DNA of 64,000 bases from Methanolobus sp. (GTDB lineage Archaea; Halobacteriota; Methanosarcinia; Methanosarcinales; Methanosarcinaceae): assembly GCF_016278385.1 (NCBI RefSeq), contig NZ_JADQBY010000002.1:135097-199096 (forward strand), given 5' to 3'. The notes beneath the pieces were generated by a model. The model ran no database searches, was not told the origin of the DNA, and worked only from the letters and a program-made list of their open reading frames with translations. The position numbers and the translations under genes were made by a program. This document shows positions 17,445-27,932 of this stretch, piece by piece. Positions within the stretch are counted from its first letter, which is position 1. Each line of letters starts with the position of its first letter.

Positions 17445-19592
17445 ATGAATTTTAAAAAAATGAATATCAACACTAGACTAATTCTATACATCGTTACAAG
17501 TGTTACTATATTGATGGCCATAAGCACCTACGTAATCGTTGACAAGGTGACAGAACAGGAAATGAATATGGCCTATTCTGAATCTGAAAACATTGCCAGG
17601 GGTTATGCATACCAATATGACAGCGATATGCAGTCAAACCAATTACTTGCACAAACACTTGCAAACACCATGGAGAACTATGGAACAGGTGACAGGGATG
17701 AAGTAAATGCCATCCTGAAGAGCCTGCTGGAAGAAGACCAGGGACTGTTGGGGACATATGTTGCATACGAAGCCAATGACTTCGATGGGAACGATGCAGA
17801 ATTTACAAACACACAGGGACATGACTCTACCGGACGATTTATCCCATATTGGAGCAGAATCGGTGGTTCTGTTGCTCTTGACCCTCTCGCTGGTTATGAA
17901 ACAGATGATTATTACCAGTTACCAAAATCCCTGAAACAGGATGTTATTCTTGAGCCTTTTGTATATGACGGAGTAATGATGATCAGCTATGTATCCCCCA
18001 TAATAAAAGAAGGAGATTTCATAGGAATTGCTGGTGTGGATGTTTCACTTGATTATATAGACGAAGAGGTTTCAAAAGTCAGTGTCTTTGATACGGGATA
18101 CGCATTCATGGTCAGTAATTCAGGAATGTTCATGTCACATCCTGATGAAAAGAGCTGGATAGGCACAAAGTACCTTGCTGATTTCGATGACCCGGAAATA
18201 AACAAAATGGCAACTGATATTAAGAATGGAATCAGCGGACATGTGGAAGTCATTGATCCTACAACAGGCAAAGAAGTGACCATGGTTTACCACCCGGTAG
18301 AAACTGCTGATTTTGCATTCGTACTGAGTATCCCTGAAGAAGAGATGTTCGCAGGAGCAATGGAACTCAGGAACCAGTTGATTATCATATCTTTAATCGC
18401 AATCATTGCAATGGCAGGAATATCCTACTTAATAGCACGTTCTATTACCAAACCGATAGAAAATATCGTAGATGATTTCAAGAATATATCGACCGATGCG
18501 CTTGAGGGTAAACTCGACAGAAAAGCAAAAACCGATGTAGGTGTGGACTTCGAAGCAATCCCCAAAGGGCTGAATGATATTATGCAAACTTTGAATGGAA
18601 TCATCACCGATATCAGCAGGAATTCAAATGTTATTGCCAGTACATCTGAACAGATGTCTGCAGCTATTGAGGAAGTCACAGCTACATCCGAAGATGTATC
18701 AAGAACTATTGGCGACATTGCAAAGGGAGCACACGAACAATCCTCAAAGGCAGAAGACATCTCCCGTGCAATGAATGACATGACTTCAAACGTCCAGGAC
18801 ATAGCTGTTAATGCGCAGAGATCTGCCGAGATTGCCATGGAATCAAGCAAACATACAAAAGCTGTAGGAGATAAGTCAGAAGAACTGATGAAACAGATGG
18901 AAGAGATACAGAGAACATCCATCGAATCTGTGAATGCGATAAGAGAACTGGAATCTAAATCCAAGCAGATTGGAGAGATAGTCAACCTCATCACTAATAT
19001 CGCTGACCAGACCAACCTCCTTGCACTCAATGCTGCCATTGAAGCAGCTCGTGCCGGTGAACACGGCAGGGGTTTTGCAGTTGTCGCTGATGAAGTCCGC
19101 AAACTTGCAGAGGAATCAGGTAGCGCAGCAAAGCAGATATCAGGCCTTATCAATGACATCCAGATGGACACTGATATTGTAGTTGAATCTGTGGAAAAAG
19201 GCAATACCACGGTTTCCAGCGGTGTTCAGGCTCTTGATGAAACTGCCAGAGCCATGAGAGAGATCGTTGAAGGGTCTATCAAGGTTGCTGAAATGGTACA
19301 GGATATTGCCGCTGCTGCCGAGGAACAGTCTGCTTCCATCGAAGAGATTACAGCTTCTGTTGAAGAGGTCACATCAATATCCCAGGAAGCAGCTGCGGGA
19401 ACTGAAGAGACATCCGCATCTGTAGACCAGCAGGGTATCTCTATGCAGGAACTGGGTCGAAGCTCACAGGAACTTGCCGGCATGGCTGTTGCGATGCAGG
19501 AAATGGTAAACAAGTTCGTGCTCGATAGTGAGGATGTTGTGGAGCATGAGAATGCACCTAAATTGAAAAATAGCGGAAAGGGACTGCATTGA
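17445..19592 (+). CDS. Methyl-accepting chemotaxis protein with extracellular Cache domain
   Basis: This 715-residue chemoreceptor has a membrane segment at about 12-34, a large extracytoplasmic dCache-like sensor (about 38-305, with GRFIPYWSR and [14 protein letters not shown]), a second membrane segment at about 307-328, a HAMP domain and a cytoplasmic signalling domain. The hairpin tip reads [20 protein letters not shown] and is followed by [18 protein letters not shown], the regions that bind CheA and CheW. The ligand cannot be inferred. No che or archaellum gene is in the window, so it signals to a system encoded elsewhere. Confidence 0.95.
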   Translation: MNFKKMNINTRLILYIVTSVTILMAISTYVIVDKVTEQEMNMAYSESENIARGYAYQYDSDMQSNQLLAQTLANTMENYGTGDRDEVNAILKSLLEEDQGLLGTYVAYEANDFDGNDAEFTNTQGHDSTGRFIPYWSRIGGSVALDPLAGYETDDYYQLPKSLKQDVILEPFVYDGVMMISYVSPIIKEGDFIGIAGVDVSLDYIDEEVSKVSVFDTGYAFMVSNSGMFMSHPDEKSWIGTKYLADFDDPEINKMATDIKNGISGHVEVIDPTTGKEVTMVYHPVETADFAFVLSIPEEEMFAGAMELRNQLIIISLIAIIAMAGISYLIARSITKPIENIVDDFKNISTDALEGKLDRKAKTDVGVDFEAIPKGLNDIMQTLNGIITDISRNSNVIASTSEQMSAAIEEVTATSEDVSRTIGDIAKGAHEQSSKAEDISRAMNDMTSNVQDIAVNAQRSAEIAMESSKHTKAVGDKSEELMKQMEEIQRTSIESVNAIRELESKSKQIGEIVNLITNIADQTNLLALNAAIEAARAGEHGRGFAVVADEVRKLAEESGSAAKQISGLINDIQMDTDIVVESVEKGNTTVSSGVQALDETARAMREIVEGSIKVAEMVQDIAAAAEEQSASIEEITASVEEVTSISQEAAAGTEETSASVDQQGISMQELGRSSQELAGMAVAMQEMVNKFVLDSEDVVEHENAPKLKNSGKGLH

Positions 19593-19625
19593 TTGTCCCT
19601 TTTATTTTTGTTTTTATTTTTTTGA
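19577..19625 (+). terminator. Intrinsic-type terminator of the chemoreceptor gene
   Basis: An 8-bp stem (AAAGGGAC, 10-nt loop, GTCCCTTT; 19577-19602) is followed by a long T-rich tract to about 19625. The stop codon lies in the loop. Confidence 0.7.
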
Positions 19626-19688
19626 TTTGGAATTGAAGCCATAATAGTGATTTGCCAACAAGTTGCTGACAATCAAACTATCTGCAAT

Positions 19689-21926
19689 TCACTGATACGC
19701 CCTCTCATCCTCACTCGTGCTCTTCTCATCCTCATTTGCCGCATATCTGGCAAAAGATTCAGCCGCCTGTTCGTAGAAACTCATGGCGCTGCGGGAAGTG
19801 GTTGGTTTGACGCGTTTTTTAGCTTTGAGGAAGTGTTCGGCTGTTATTTTCAGACGGGCGGCTCTTTCCATGGCTTCTTCCTTGCTGAGACCGGGAGTGA
19901 TTATTTCACGGAGAGCCAGCATTGAGGCTTCACGACAAATAGATTCAATATCAGCACCTACGTAACCCTCGGTAATATCGGCAAGCTCACGGACATTCAC
20001 ACCTTCAGCCAGTGGTTTGTCATCCAGATGGATTTTGAATATCTTTTCACGGCCCGGCCTGTCAGGAGGACGAACGTAGATAAGACGATCAAATCTTCCG
20101 GGGCGTAGAAGGGCGGGGTCTACTATATCAGGCCTGTTTGTAGCTGCAATTATCACGACATCTTTCAGTTCCTCGACACCGTCTATCTCGGTGAGTATCT
20201 GGCTCACTACACGCTCTGTAGCATGTGCATCTACACTGGAACCACGTTCTGATGCCATGGAGTCAATCTCATCGAAGAAAATAATAGTTGGGGCTGCCTG
20301 CTTGGCCTTGCGGAAAGTTTCACGTACTGCACGCTCGGATTCTCCCACGTAACGGCTGAGAAGTTCAGGACCCTTGATACTTATGAAATTTGCCTCGCTT
20401 TCAGTAGCAACTGCCTTTGCAAGCATGGTCTTTCCGGTTCCGGGCGGACCAAACAACATGATACCACGTGGTGGTTTGGTACTTACCGCATCAAATAGTT
20501 CAGGATATTTCAAAGGCCACTCGACAGCCTCGATCAACTCCTGCTTGGCTCCTTCCAGACCGCCAATATCCTCCCAGCTCACGTGCGGAACTTCAACGAA
20601 AACTTCTCTCATGGCAGAAGGCTCTATATTTTTCAGAGCCTCATCGAAATCTTTCCTTGAAACTTCCAGCTTTTCTATGAACTCCGGCGGAATCTCATCT
20701 TCAACATCATCGATCTTTAGTTCAGGAAGCAAACGTCTGAGGGCATGCATTGCAGCCTCCTTGCACAGGGAGGAAAGGTCAGCGCCCACAAAACCATGCG
20801 TTACTGCAGCTATTTCCTTCAGGTCCAGACCATCCTCAAGAGGCATGCCCCTTGTGTGTACATAAAGAACCTGCAACCTGCCGCTTGAATCAGGAATACC
20901 TACTTCTATTTCCCTGTCAAACCTTCCGCCACGACGCAGTGCTTCATCAATTGAATTGGGGCGATTGGTGGCAGCGATAACTATAACTTTGCCTCTGGAA
21001 GCAAGACCGTCCATCAGGGACAATAACTGAGCAACTATCCTGCGCTCCATCTCCCCAACTACCTCATCGCGCTTGGGAGCTATGGAGTCGACTTCATCGA
21101 TAAAGATAATGGTCGGTGCATTGCGCTGTGCCTCCTCGAATATCTCACGCAGCTTCTGCTCACTTTCACCGTAATACTTGGAAACTATCTCAGGTCCGCT
21201 AACTGAAATGAAATTAGCATCGGTCTCACTGGCAACCGCTCTTGCTATCATAGTCTTGCCCGTACCTGGAGGACCGTAAAGAAGGACACCTTTTGGAGGG
21301 TCGATTCCCAGTTTATTGAACAATTCCGGATGTTTGAGCGGGAGCTCTATCATCTCACGCACAAGTCCCAGTTCCCTCTGAAGGCCTCCGATATCCTCAT
21401 AGGTCACCTGTCCGGCGGTGGTCTCTCCAATAGCCGCCTTCTCCCTGAGTTGTATCTGGGTATTCCTTGTCACAACCACAGGACCCGAAGGTTTGGTTGA
21501 AAGTACCACGAAAGAAATAGGATTGTTCACTGTCTCAACACGAATGTTCTGTCCCTTTACAACAGGACGACCTTCCAGTATCCTGAGAATAAAACGTGCA
21601 CCGCCAATAAGATGTGTTTCCCGTGTAGGAGCAAGAGTGACAGCCTCAGCCTCCACTACCTGAACCTTTCTCAGGGTCACCTTATCATCGATACCCACTT
21701 TTGCATTATTACGCAGATTACCATCGATCCTTACAAGCTCCTTGCCTGCATCCTCAAGATAACCCGGCCAGACTATCGCATAGCACTTTTCCTTACTCTT
21801 TATCTCAATTATATCGCCACTAATGGCGCCTATCTGCTGCATGAGAGTCTTATCGAGCCTGGCAATTCCCCTGCCTGCATCACGAGGATATGCCTGACCA
21901 ACACTAACGGTGATCTCATCTGTCAT
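19689..21926 (-). CDS. CDC48/VAT family AAA ATPase
   Basis: This 745-residue protein is the archaeal homologue of p97/CDC48, a hexameric unfoldase that feeds substrates to the proteasome. It has an N-terminal double-psi barrel domain (1-about 170), then two AAA modules. Walker A is GPPGTGKT at 218-225 and 493-500; Walker B is IIFIDEVDS (273-281) and IIFFDEIDS. Both modules carry arginine-finger regions (RRGGRFDRE and LRPGRFDR). The C-terminal tail is acidic and ends AYQ, not an obvious HbYX proteasome-docking motif. The ATG has AAGGTGACAGG just upstream. Confidence 0.96.
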   Translation of the reverse strand: MTDEITVSVGQAYPRDAGRGIARLDKTLMQQIGAISGDIIEIKSKEKCYAIVWPGYLEDAGKELVRIDGNLRNNAKVGIDDKVTLRKVQVVEAEAVTLAPTRETHLIGGARFILRILEGRPVVKGQNIRVETVNNPISFVVLSTKPSGPVVVTRNTQIQLREKAAIGETTAGQVTYEDIGGLQRELGLVREMIELPLKHPELFNKLGIDPPKGVLLYGPPGTGKTMIARAVASETDANFISVSGPEIVSKYYGESEQKLREIFEEAQRNAPTIIFIDEVDSIAPKRDEVVGEMERRIVAQLLSLMDGLASRGKVIVIAATNRPNSIDEALRRGGRFDREIEVGIPDSSGRLQVLYVHTRGMPLEDGLDLKEIAAVTHGFVGADLSSLCKEAAMHALRRLLPELKIDDVEDEIPPEFIEKLEVSRKDFDEALKNIEPSAMREVFVEVPHVSWEDIGGLEGAKQELIEAVEWPLKYPELFDAVSTKPPRGIMLFGPPGTGKTMLAKAVATESEANFISIKGPELLSRYVGESERAVRETFRKAKQAAPTIIFFDEIDSMASERGSSVDAHATERVVSQILTEIDGVEELKDVVIIAATNRPDIVDPALLRPGRFDRLIYVRPPDRPGREKIFKIHLDDKPLAEGVNVRELADITEGYVGADIESICREASMLALREIITPGLSKEEAMERAARLKITAEHFLKAKKRVKPTTSRSAMSFYEQAAESFARYAANEDEKSTSEDERAYQ

Positions 21927-22168
21927 GTCCTGTCACCTTATGGTTTCCTATAATTCCGGGGTCGATGGTCTTCATTAATAATATATTCAGCAGAAGTATG
22001 ATTTAACGCTTCTGGGGTTTTAGGATAGTGGTTGATGGAGAATACATAATTCGTGGGACTCAAATTATCAGGGATTTTCTGAAAATGTACCAAGTCAAAG
22101 AAAACGAGCACTTTATTAAAGGCAGGTTGTATCCCTACCTATAACCCATAATAAAGGAAAATTTGATT

Positions 22169-22279
22169 ATGAAAGTATGTTCTCTATTCTCTGGTATCGG
22201 TGGCTTTGAGCGTGGTATATTTCGAGCTATTTCGGATTCCGAGTTTGTTTTTGCTTCTGAAGTACTGTTTAAAAAATAA
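22169..22279 (+). pseudogene. N-terminal remnant of a C5-cytosine DNA methyltransferase
   Basis: The ATG opens a 36-codon frame reading MKVCSLFSGIGGFERGI and then FVFASEV before a stop. This is motif I (F-S-G-x-G-G, AdoMet binding) and the start of motif II (the ASE stretch) of C5 DNA methyltransferases. The catalytic PC motif IV and all later motifs are absent, and the sequence after the stop has no methyltransferase character in any frame. An AAGGA site still lies 10 nt upstream. It is the relic of a lost restriction-modification system. Confidence 0.7.
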
Positions 22280-22594
22280 TTATTATTTGATTGCAGCCTG
22301 CTGCATTTATCGTTTATCACCGACATGTTTTTTGCCTTACTGATGATTATATTCGAAGAACATTTATAAACTAGTACATATTTAATATATATGTAATTTA
22401 TTGTATTATGTATTAAGACAAAACTAATTTAAGTAACAGCTTTAATTTTAAACCTAAACGCCTAAATTGAATAATATTACTGTAGATAACTGCCATATGG
22501 ACAATACCAACTAATGAATAAAATTAGTAATGGATGAATTTTACACATATTCGCTACAAACAAGATTGCTGGAACATACAGTCACGGTGTATAT
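22280..22594. other. Intergenic region after the methyltransferase remnant
   Basis: A+T-rich, no coding frame that I can support. It may hold decayed sequence from the lost methyltransferase region; nothing recognisable remains. Confidence 0.4.
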
Positions 22595-22960
22595 ATGACA
22601 GAAGTTACGAAAGTATTGCTGCTTCTCAAGGATATGGTCTACGAAAGCACTAGCCCCATGGAAATCCTTCGTTTTTCAAATTACTATTGCAATAAAGGTC
22701 TTGATGTGGTGATTATCATATTCGGCCCAATGGGTGTTATCCTTGGAAAAGCTGATAAATGCGGATGTCCTGCCTACGATGACAAGATAAGAGAATGTAT
22801 GAAACAGGGTGTACAATTCAAGTGCTGCAAACTTGGAGCATCCATTATAGGAATGAAAGAGGAAGAGCTTATCCCTGGTATTGAGCTCATTGAGTCGCAT
22901 GAGATAGCAGAAATGCTTCTGGAATACTGTAGGGAAGGGCAACTGATTGTTACGTTATAA
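22595..22960 (+). CDS. DsrE-like small cysteine-rich protein
   Basis: This 121-residue protein has a DsrE/DsrF-like alpha/beta fold pattern: strand (KVLLLLKD), helix (PMEILRFSNYYC), strand (LDVVIIIFGPMGV), then a Cys-bearing middle (KCGCPAYDDKI, FKCCKLGA) and the family-like ending in which a helix is followed by a strand. Seven or so cysteines suggest redox or sulfur-transfer chemistry, as in DsrE-type sulfur carriers; this is inference. The ATG has no clear ribosome binding site, so the transcript may be leaderless. It stands alone between decayed regions. Confidence 0.65.
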   Translation: MTEVTKVLLLLKDMVYESTSPMEILRFSNYYCNKGLDVVIIIFGPMGVILGKADKCGCPAYDDKIRECMKQGVQFKCCKLGASIIGMKEEELIPGIELIESHEIAEMLLEYCREGQLIVTL

Positions 22961-23073
22961 TGTAATCCGGATGCCCTCAAACCTAAATAGCCATAAGGCC
23001 GCCTTCTTCATAATGTGTGTTATTTCTAGTCTTCCCATTCTGCCAAATAAAGGAATTGAAAAAAGGTGACAAC

Positions 23074-23238
23074 ATGGCAAGACCTACGATATGGATTCCT
23101 CTTGAAGATGTCAAGGGGCTTAAAACATTAGTTGCAGAAGGCAAAACACAGGATGAGATTGCAGACTATTACATGGAAAAAGGCATTGAAGTAACAAGAT
23201 CCACAATTTCACGCAAAATGAAAGAGTGGAATCTCTAA
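23074..23238 (+). CDS. Small helix-turn-helix protein
   Basis: A 54-residue protein that starts at the ATG at 23074, with GGTGA 5 nt upstream. Its body reads as a helix-turn-helix: GKTQDEIADYYMEKGIEV then RSTISRKMKEW, similar to the homeodomain-like motif of resolvases and small archaeal DNA-binding proteins. The N-terminal RPTIWIPLEDVKGLK is probably a short strand and helix. It may regulate a neighbouring gene; its targets cannot be inferred. Confidence 0.6.
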   Translation: MARPTIWIPLEDVKGLKTLVAEGKTQDEIADYYMEKGIEVTRSTISRKMKEWNL

Positions 23239-23341
23239 ATTACTAGTTAAATGTTACATAAAACCCATAATAGAAGAAGTTTTGAAATTGACAAATGATA
23301 ATAAAAAAAGATATATATGGAAAAAATAATATATTACTGAT

Positions 23342-23800
23342 ATGGAAAATGAACAACAAAAATTCGATGTCTACAGAGTTGTCTCAGCAGATTATTGTTC
23401 GAATTTAGCAGTGAGTTTTATTTTAGTATTTTGGGTTGCATATGCTGTTTTTTATTTACTACAAGTCATGCCACCAGATTTTATGCGGAGATGGAAAATA
23501 ATGACAACATCGATAAGTATTATTTCACTTACTTTCTTAACTTGGCGAAGGCATTTTTTTTATTCTATTTATATGAAAGGTGTGGATGTAACTGGCCACA
23601 TTCATTCAGCAGACGCATTCAAAACTGGTGGTTCAAGAATTGAATACAAGTATGAATATCAAGGTGAAAGATATTGTAGAGGAAATGCGTTAACACATAA
23701 AATATTTTTCTAATATCATTATCATGCTGGTGATGAAGTAGTCCTCATGATTAATCCAGAAAAACCCAAATGGGCGATTATAAGACACATCTATTTCTGA
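23342..23800 (+). pseudogene. DUF3592-like small membrane protein gene interrupted by an in-frame TAA
   Basis: The first 123 codons encode two hydrophobic segments (about 24-43 and 53-66) and an extracytoplasmic-type part with GSRIEYKYEYQGERY. A TAA at 23711-23713 stops this, but the same frame continues for 28 more codons (YHYHAGDEVVLMINPEKP, then KWAIIRHIYF) to TGA at 23798. The continuation is what this type of protein needs: a G-D-x-V strand followed by the NPEKP turn. A single nonsense change is the simplest explanation. The stop is TAA, so pyrrolysine (TAG) does not apply. Confidence 0.65.
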
Positions 23801-24153
23801 TTTGCTATATCAGTGAGAAATATAATGTGAACTTACCAAAACTGCCAATTAAAAGAAGATCTTCCAACAGCATTTCAAAAAATGTCTTTTTCTATATATA
23901 CTAAATCTGTTTTTTCGTGTTCCATCATAAGTGAAGGAAGATTATTTCCTATTACATTGACTAATCGGAAAGATTTGCTCGGCCATTTGTAAAAGCCCCC
24001 GTTCTGCTTCAGACAGAAATCACAGTCCATGCAATTGAAACCCATCAGCCACCTATCCCACAACAATAGCAAGGCTGAAGCGTAAAGAGGATGTCAAAAA
24101 TATAAATCAAAAAGTAATTCAAAAAACAGAATTAAAAAAGACGTAACTTAAAG
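23801..24153. other. Intergenic region with at most one small open frame
   Basis: About 350 bp between the broken membrane gene and mfnB. Apart from the doubtful minus-strand frame listed separately I see no gene, repeat or RNA. Confidence 0.4.
23875..24045 (-). CDS. Doubtful small ORF with a Cys-x2-Cys-x2-Cys motif
   Basis: A 56-codon frame starting MGFNCMDCDFCLKQNGG and ending in a mixed acidic stretch. AGGTGG lies upstream but only 3 nt from the ATG, which is too close. The cysteine pattern hints at a metal site or a gene remnant. I do not recognise it. Confidence 0.25.
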   Translation of the reverse strand: MGFNCMDCDFCLKQNGGFYKWPSKSFRLVNVIGNNLPSLMMEHEKTDLVYIEKDIF

Positions 24154-24852
24154 TTACATCTCTTTCTTCAACTTATCAACAAGTTCTGCCTTAATGCAGG
24201 AATTACGATCTCCGCCGCAGACCATGCCGCGCACGCCGATGATGTCCGGCTGGATGCGCTTGAGTACCGGAATATCATCAAATATGAGTGAGCCGGCAAT
24301 CGCCGATAGGAGACCTAGTTCACGAATAGCAGCTGTGAAAATAGTGAGTGATTCCTCATCCATGAACTCGAATGTGGAACGACCGTCCTTGATTCCTGTG
24401 TCCACCATTACCACATCAACACCTGCTTTTGCACCGATTGCAGGAAGCAGTTGTGGGTTTATGGAATTGATGCGCTCATAGTCAGAATAACCTGATGCAA
24501 CTACCTTTTTCTCAGGGTCAAAGTCCTTTACTGCTTTTGTGATGTTAGTAAGCATTTCAAGAGCCTGCTCTTCAGTTTGCACATCATACAGACCAACCTT
24601 GATATAATCTGCACCTGCAACTGCGGCGCCAAGGGCGGCAAGGGATGCAGTACCGGGCTTGAAATTAAAATCGCCTATGGTTGCGCTGATAGGTTTTTCG
24701 GAATTAATGGATTCCTTCACAGATCTTATAATCCATGGAAAATTTGCACCAAGTGAACCTTCCTTTGGATTCTTTACGTCAACAATATCAGCACCGCCTT
24801 CGTGCGCAGCGATGGCCTCTTCCGGATTGATAGGACTGATGAGTAATTTCAT
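24154..24852 (-). CDS. mfnB: (5-formylfuran-3-yl)methyl phosphate synthase
   Basis: MfnB makes the furan ring precursor of methanofuran, the C1 carrier of methanogenesis, from two glyceraldehyde-3-phosphate. The 232-residue TIM-barrel protein matches the DUF556 family: KLLISPINPEEAIAAHEGGA, the VDVKNPKEGSLGANFPW stretch with the likely Schiff-base lysine, DYIKVGLYD and VVMVDTGIKDGRSTF. The start at 24852 has GAGG upstream; the frame extends further without support. It is divergent from a HisA-like gene across a very short gap. Confidence 0.95.
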   Translation of the reverse strand: MKLLISPINPEEAIAAHEGGADIVDVKNPKEGSLGANFPWIIRSVKESINSEKPISATIGDFNFKPGTASLAALGAAVAGADYIKVGLYDVQTEEQALEMLTNITKAVKDFDPEKKVVASGYSDYERINSINPQLLPAIGAKAGVDVVMVDTGIKDGRSTFEFMDEESLTIFTAAIRELGLLSAIAGSLIFDDIPVLKRIQPDIIGVRGMVCGGDRNSCIKAELVDKLKKEM

Positions 24853-24897
24853 AATATAAACCTCTTTTTTATAGCATGACAGATGTATCAATTATAT

Positions 24898-25614
24898 ATG
24901 TTTCGTATCATTTTCGTTCTTGATATATTCAACCGGACTGTAGTTCATGCGCAAGGCGGGAATCGTAGTGAATACAAGCCCATACACTTTTCCAGCCATA
25001 TATGCAATACATCCGATGCTGTAAAGATAGTGGATGCGGTAAAACCGGCAGAAGTATACATAGCAGACCTCAACCTGCTGGAGAAGATCGGCAAACGGGA
25101 AAAGAACTTTGATATTATTCGTGCCGTTTCTGAAAAGGCAAAAGTAATGCTGGACCCCGGAGTTAAATCTGTTTCCGAAACAGAGGACATAATGGAAATA
25201 GTACGATCCGTCATACTGGGAACTGAAACCGCATCTCTTGATACCATCGGGCAGGTCAGCTCATTGTACCCGGAAAGGGTCAATGTCAGCATTGACAAGA
25301 AACATGGCAAAATACTCACAAACGACCCTTCCATGCCCGATGACCCATTCAAGATAATAGAACTCCTGAACGAATACTACTTGGATGACATCATCATTCT
25401 GGACCTTGACAGGGTTGGCACATCAAGTGGTGTGGATTCACAATTTTTAAGTAAGATTGCCTCCATCTCTGACCATAATGTGCTTCTTGGCGGCGGTGTC
25501 CGCAATGTGGAAGACATTGAAGTACTAGAAGAGATAGGGATAAAAGGAGCACTTGTTGCAACCGCGCTTCATAACGGTTCAATCCCACTTCAGATGGTTC
25601 AGCAAAATCATTAA
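24898..25614 (+). CDS. HisA-like TIM-barrel protein (COG1411 type)
   Basis: This 238-residue protein is related to the histidine enzyme HisA but belongs to the separate methanogen/methylotroph group (COG1411). It keeps the HisA N-terminal aspartate strand (IIFVLDIFNRTVVHA), the second-half strand DDIIILDLDRVGTSSG and the phosphate-binding LLGGGVRNVEDIEVL and GALVATALH. Relatives sit with tetrahydromethanopterin or methanofuran genes in methylotrophic bacteria. Its divergent pairing with mfnB here, about 45 bp apart, suggests a role in C1-carrier synthesis (inference). I chose the second ATG because homology begins there. Confidence 0.75.
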   Translation: MFRIIFVLDIFNRTVVHAQGGNRSEYKPIHFSSHICNTSDAVKIVDAVKPAEVYIADLNLLEKIGKREKNFDIIRAVSEKAKVMLDPGVKSVSETEDIMEIVRSVILGTETASLDTIGQVSSLYPERVNVSIDKKHGKILTNDPSMPDDPFKIIELLNEYYLDDIIILDLDRVGTSSGVDSQFLSKIASISDHNVLLGGGVRNVEDIEVLEEIGIKGALVATALHNGSIPLQMVQQNH

Positions 25615-25656
25615 TAATGTACGATTAATCATAATATATCATTTATCGGTGTAATC

Positions 25657-25902
25657 ATGGCAGACAATGAAGAAACAGTTGAAATTGCAGATATAGGCGA
25701 AAACTACGGTGAAATAAAGATGGGAGCAGGCTGGTTCCTGACCATCACCCTCGCATCAAGTGAAAGGTATGAGAATGAGTACATAGAGATTGCGAAAGAG
25801 CGAGGCGGACAGAAAAAAGCACGTTTCAACCTCAATCCTAAATATGCCCGTGTACTTGGAGCAGCCCTCATTAAATTCGCAGATGAGAACAAACTGGAGT
25901 GA
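25657..25902 (+). CDS. Conserved-looking small acidic protein, function unknown
   Basis: This 81-residue soluble protein follows the HisA-like gene by 42 nt on the same strand. It has an acidic start, a strand GWFLTITLASS, a helix ENEYIEIAKERGGQKK, and a C-terminal helix RVLGAALIKFADENK. I do not recognise the family. It could be cotranscribed with the HisA-like gene. It converges on the kinase pseudogene. Confidence 0.65.
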   Translation: MADNEETVEIADIGENYGEIKMGAGWFLTITLASSERYENEYIEIAKERGGQKKARFNLNPKYARVLGAALIKFADENKLE

Positions 25903-25921
25903 ACGAAGATCGGACACTCAT

Positions 25922-27787
25922 CTATTTTTTAAACGTTACCCAGAAAACACTACCTTTTCCTTCGGGATTATCAGCTACACCATAGTCGCCACCATGTAGC
26001 CCCATTATCCTTTTGACGATGGCAAGTCCCAGACCCGTTCCCTTAATGCCTTTCTTATCAGCACGCTTGAACCGGTCGAACAGAAATGGTTTATGCCCAT
26101 CATCAATTCCGTTTCCACGGTCAGCAACCGCAACCTTCCAGACATTTCCGTCATCGATGATATCAACACTGATAACACCATTCTCGGGTCCGTATTTTAT
26201 AGCATTGGATAAAAGATTGATAAAAACCTCACTGACAAGAGGGTTCACACAGGAATAACATGGTCCCTCCGAAGAGAACTCCACAGTGACACCCTTACTT
26301 TCGATCTGCCGGGAAAGGTCGGATATCGTACTCTTAAAAAGTGAAGCAATATCTATTTTCTCAAATTCTATCTCTTTAATAGAGTTGAGCTTCTCATATC
26401 TGGAAGCGCTTTCAAGAAGGCTTATCAGACTAGCATTACTCTCGGATATCCTGCTCAGGAAGTGAAGCTTCTTCTCATCCACTTCTATTTCCTCAAGAAG
26501 CTGCGTATAGGCACCAATAGCACTAGCAGGGTTGAGGAGGTCATGTCGTATGATATCGGAAAAAAGGTCCTTAAGGCTATTCAACTGTTCAAGCTCCTCA
26601 GTACGTTTTTGTAGTTCCCGTTCTGTGTCCTTCAAATGAGTTATGTCGAGTACTGCAAAAGTAACACCTTCTGACAGGGACTCAGAATATATCGGGGTCG
26701 AACTCAGAATAACATCAATTACTTCACCATTCTTACAGACCATTCTTGTCTCTATAATCCCGATTCCCATCTCGTTTATCTGAGAATATTTCTCCGTACC
26801 CACGCATTCATACGACCTGTCATCGGGATATATCATCCTAGAATTCAGGCCAATGAGCTCTTCCCTGGAATAACCAAGCATCTCACAGAACCTGTCATTG
26901 ACCTCCGCAAACACCCTGTCGGAAACAACACCTATACCGGCAGGTGTTGCCCTGAATATGCTCTCAATACGTGCCTTACTTCGCTCAAGCTCTATTTCCT
27001 TCATTTTCCTGTCAGTTATATCGAGAATTATGCCTTCATATCGGAAAGGAGTATCACCACCATTCTCTGTGAGCAGGGATATCTCGTTCACCCAGATGAC
27101 ATCACCTTCTTTACTTAGCAGACGATAATCATCGGAAAAATATATCTGGTCTGTGCTCTCAAACGCATCCACATCCGACACCAGTTTCCCAACATCATCA
27201 GGATGAACTATGTCAATGTATCTCAGGCCTCCCGATAAAAAATCCTCTTTAGTATACCCTAACTGAACGATGTTATCGGAAACATATTGAACAGGCCAGC
27301 CCTCTTGACCGGACCATCTAAAAGCAATGATGGGTATTCCTTTGTATATGGATTCAAGGTTCCTGATCTTATGTATCTCGTCGATGAGGACTTTTTACTT
27401 GTAGTAGTGCTCGCTCACTTCTTCCACATAGGCAATGATCCCTTCATAATCCCCATCCTTACTGAAAAAAGGCACCATGTGTACAGAAATGAAGATATGT
27501 TTTCCTGCCGGGGTGGCTACAGATATACGCTGCTTAAAGGATACTTTAAGGGAACTTTTAGTGTCACGATACAATTGCCCCAAACAAGAATCCCCCTCCA
27601 GCATACAGGCAGGAAGATCACGGAAGAGATTCTTTCCCAGCATATCCTCTGAAGACACACTCAGGATAGCTTCCATTGACCGGTTAAATAGAAGAAGATC
27701 ATCGTTCCTGTCAAACACGCATATCCCAATCGGTGCATTCTGAACAATGAACGGATTAAGCATTGTCGGATCATTCCTCGTTTTCAT
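25922..27787 (-). pseudogene. PAS-domain sensor histidine kinase split by an in-frame TAA
   Basis: The frame runs 622 codons in one phase but is cut by TAA at 27395-27397 (codon 131). Before it lies one PAS domain (NAPIGICVFDRNDDLLLFNRS). After it come a further PAS/PAC region that begins with no usable start near its N-terminus, another PAS domain, a HisKA helix with the phospho-acceptor (DIIRHDLLNPASAIG) and an ATPase domain (NLLSNAIKYG, DRGNGID, GTGLGLAIVKRI). The 72 codons between the stop and the next start codon (GTG 27181) still read as PAS sequence, so this is one gene broken by a nonsense change. No membrane segment is present. A protein restarted inside could keep the kinase part. 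Confidence 0.8.
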
Positions 27788-27932
27788 GGGTTCTTGCGAA
27801 GATAGATACTACATATTGATATACATGTCAGCCAGCTATATAAAAATAGAGAGAACATGTTCACTTACTGGACCAGATACGTAAAAATAACTGTTAGGTA
27901 CGTAAACATGGCACGAAAATCAGATTAGCACC

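Noticed and set aside
18425..19210. A 261-codon open frame antisense to the chemoreceptor gene
   Set aside because: It mirrors the helical signalling domain, with Ser/Leu-rich antisense composition and no ribosome binding site.
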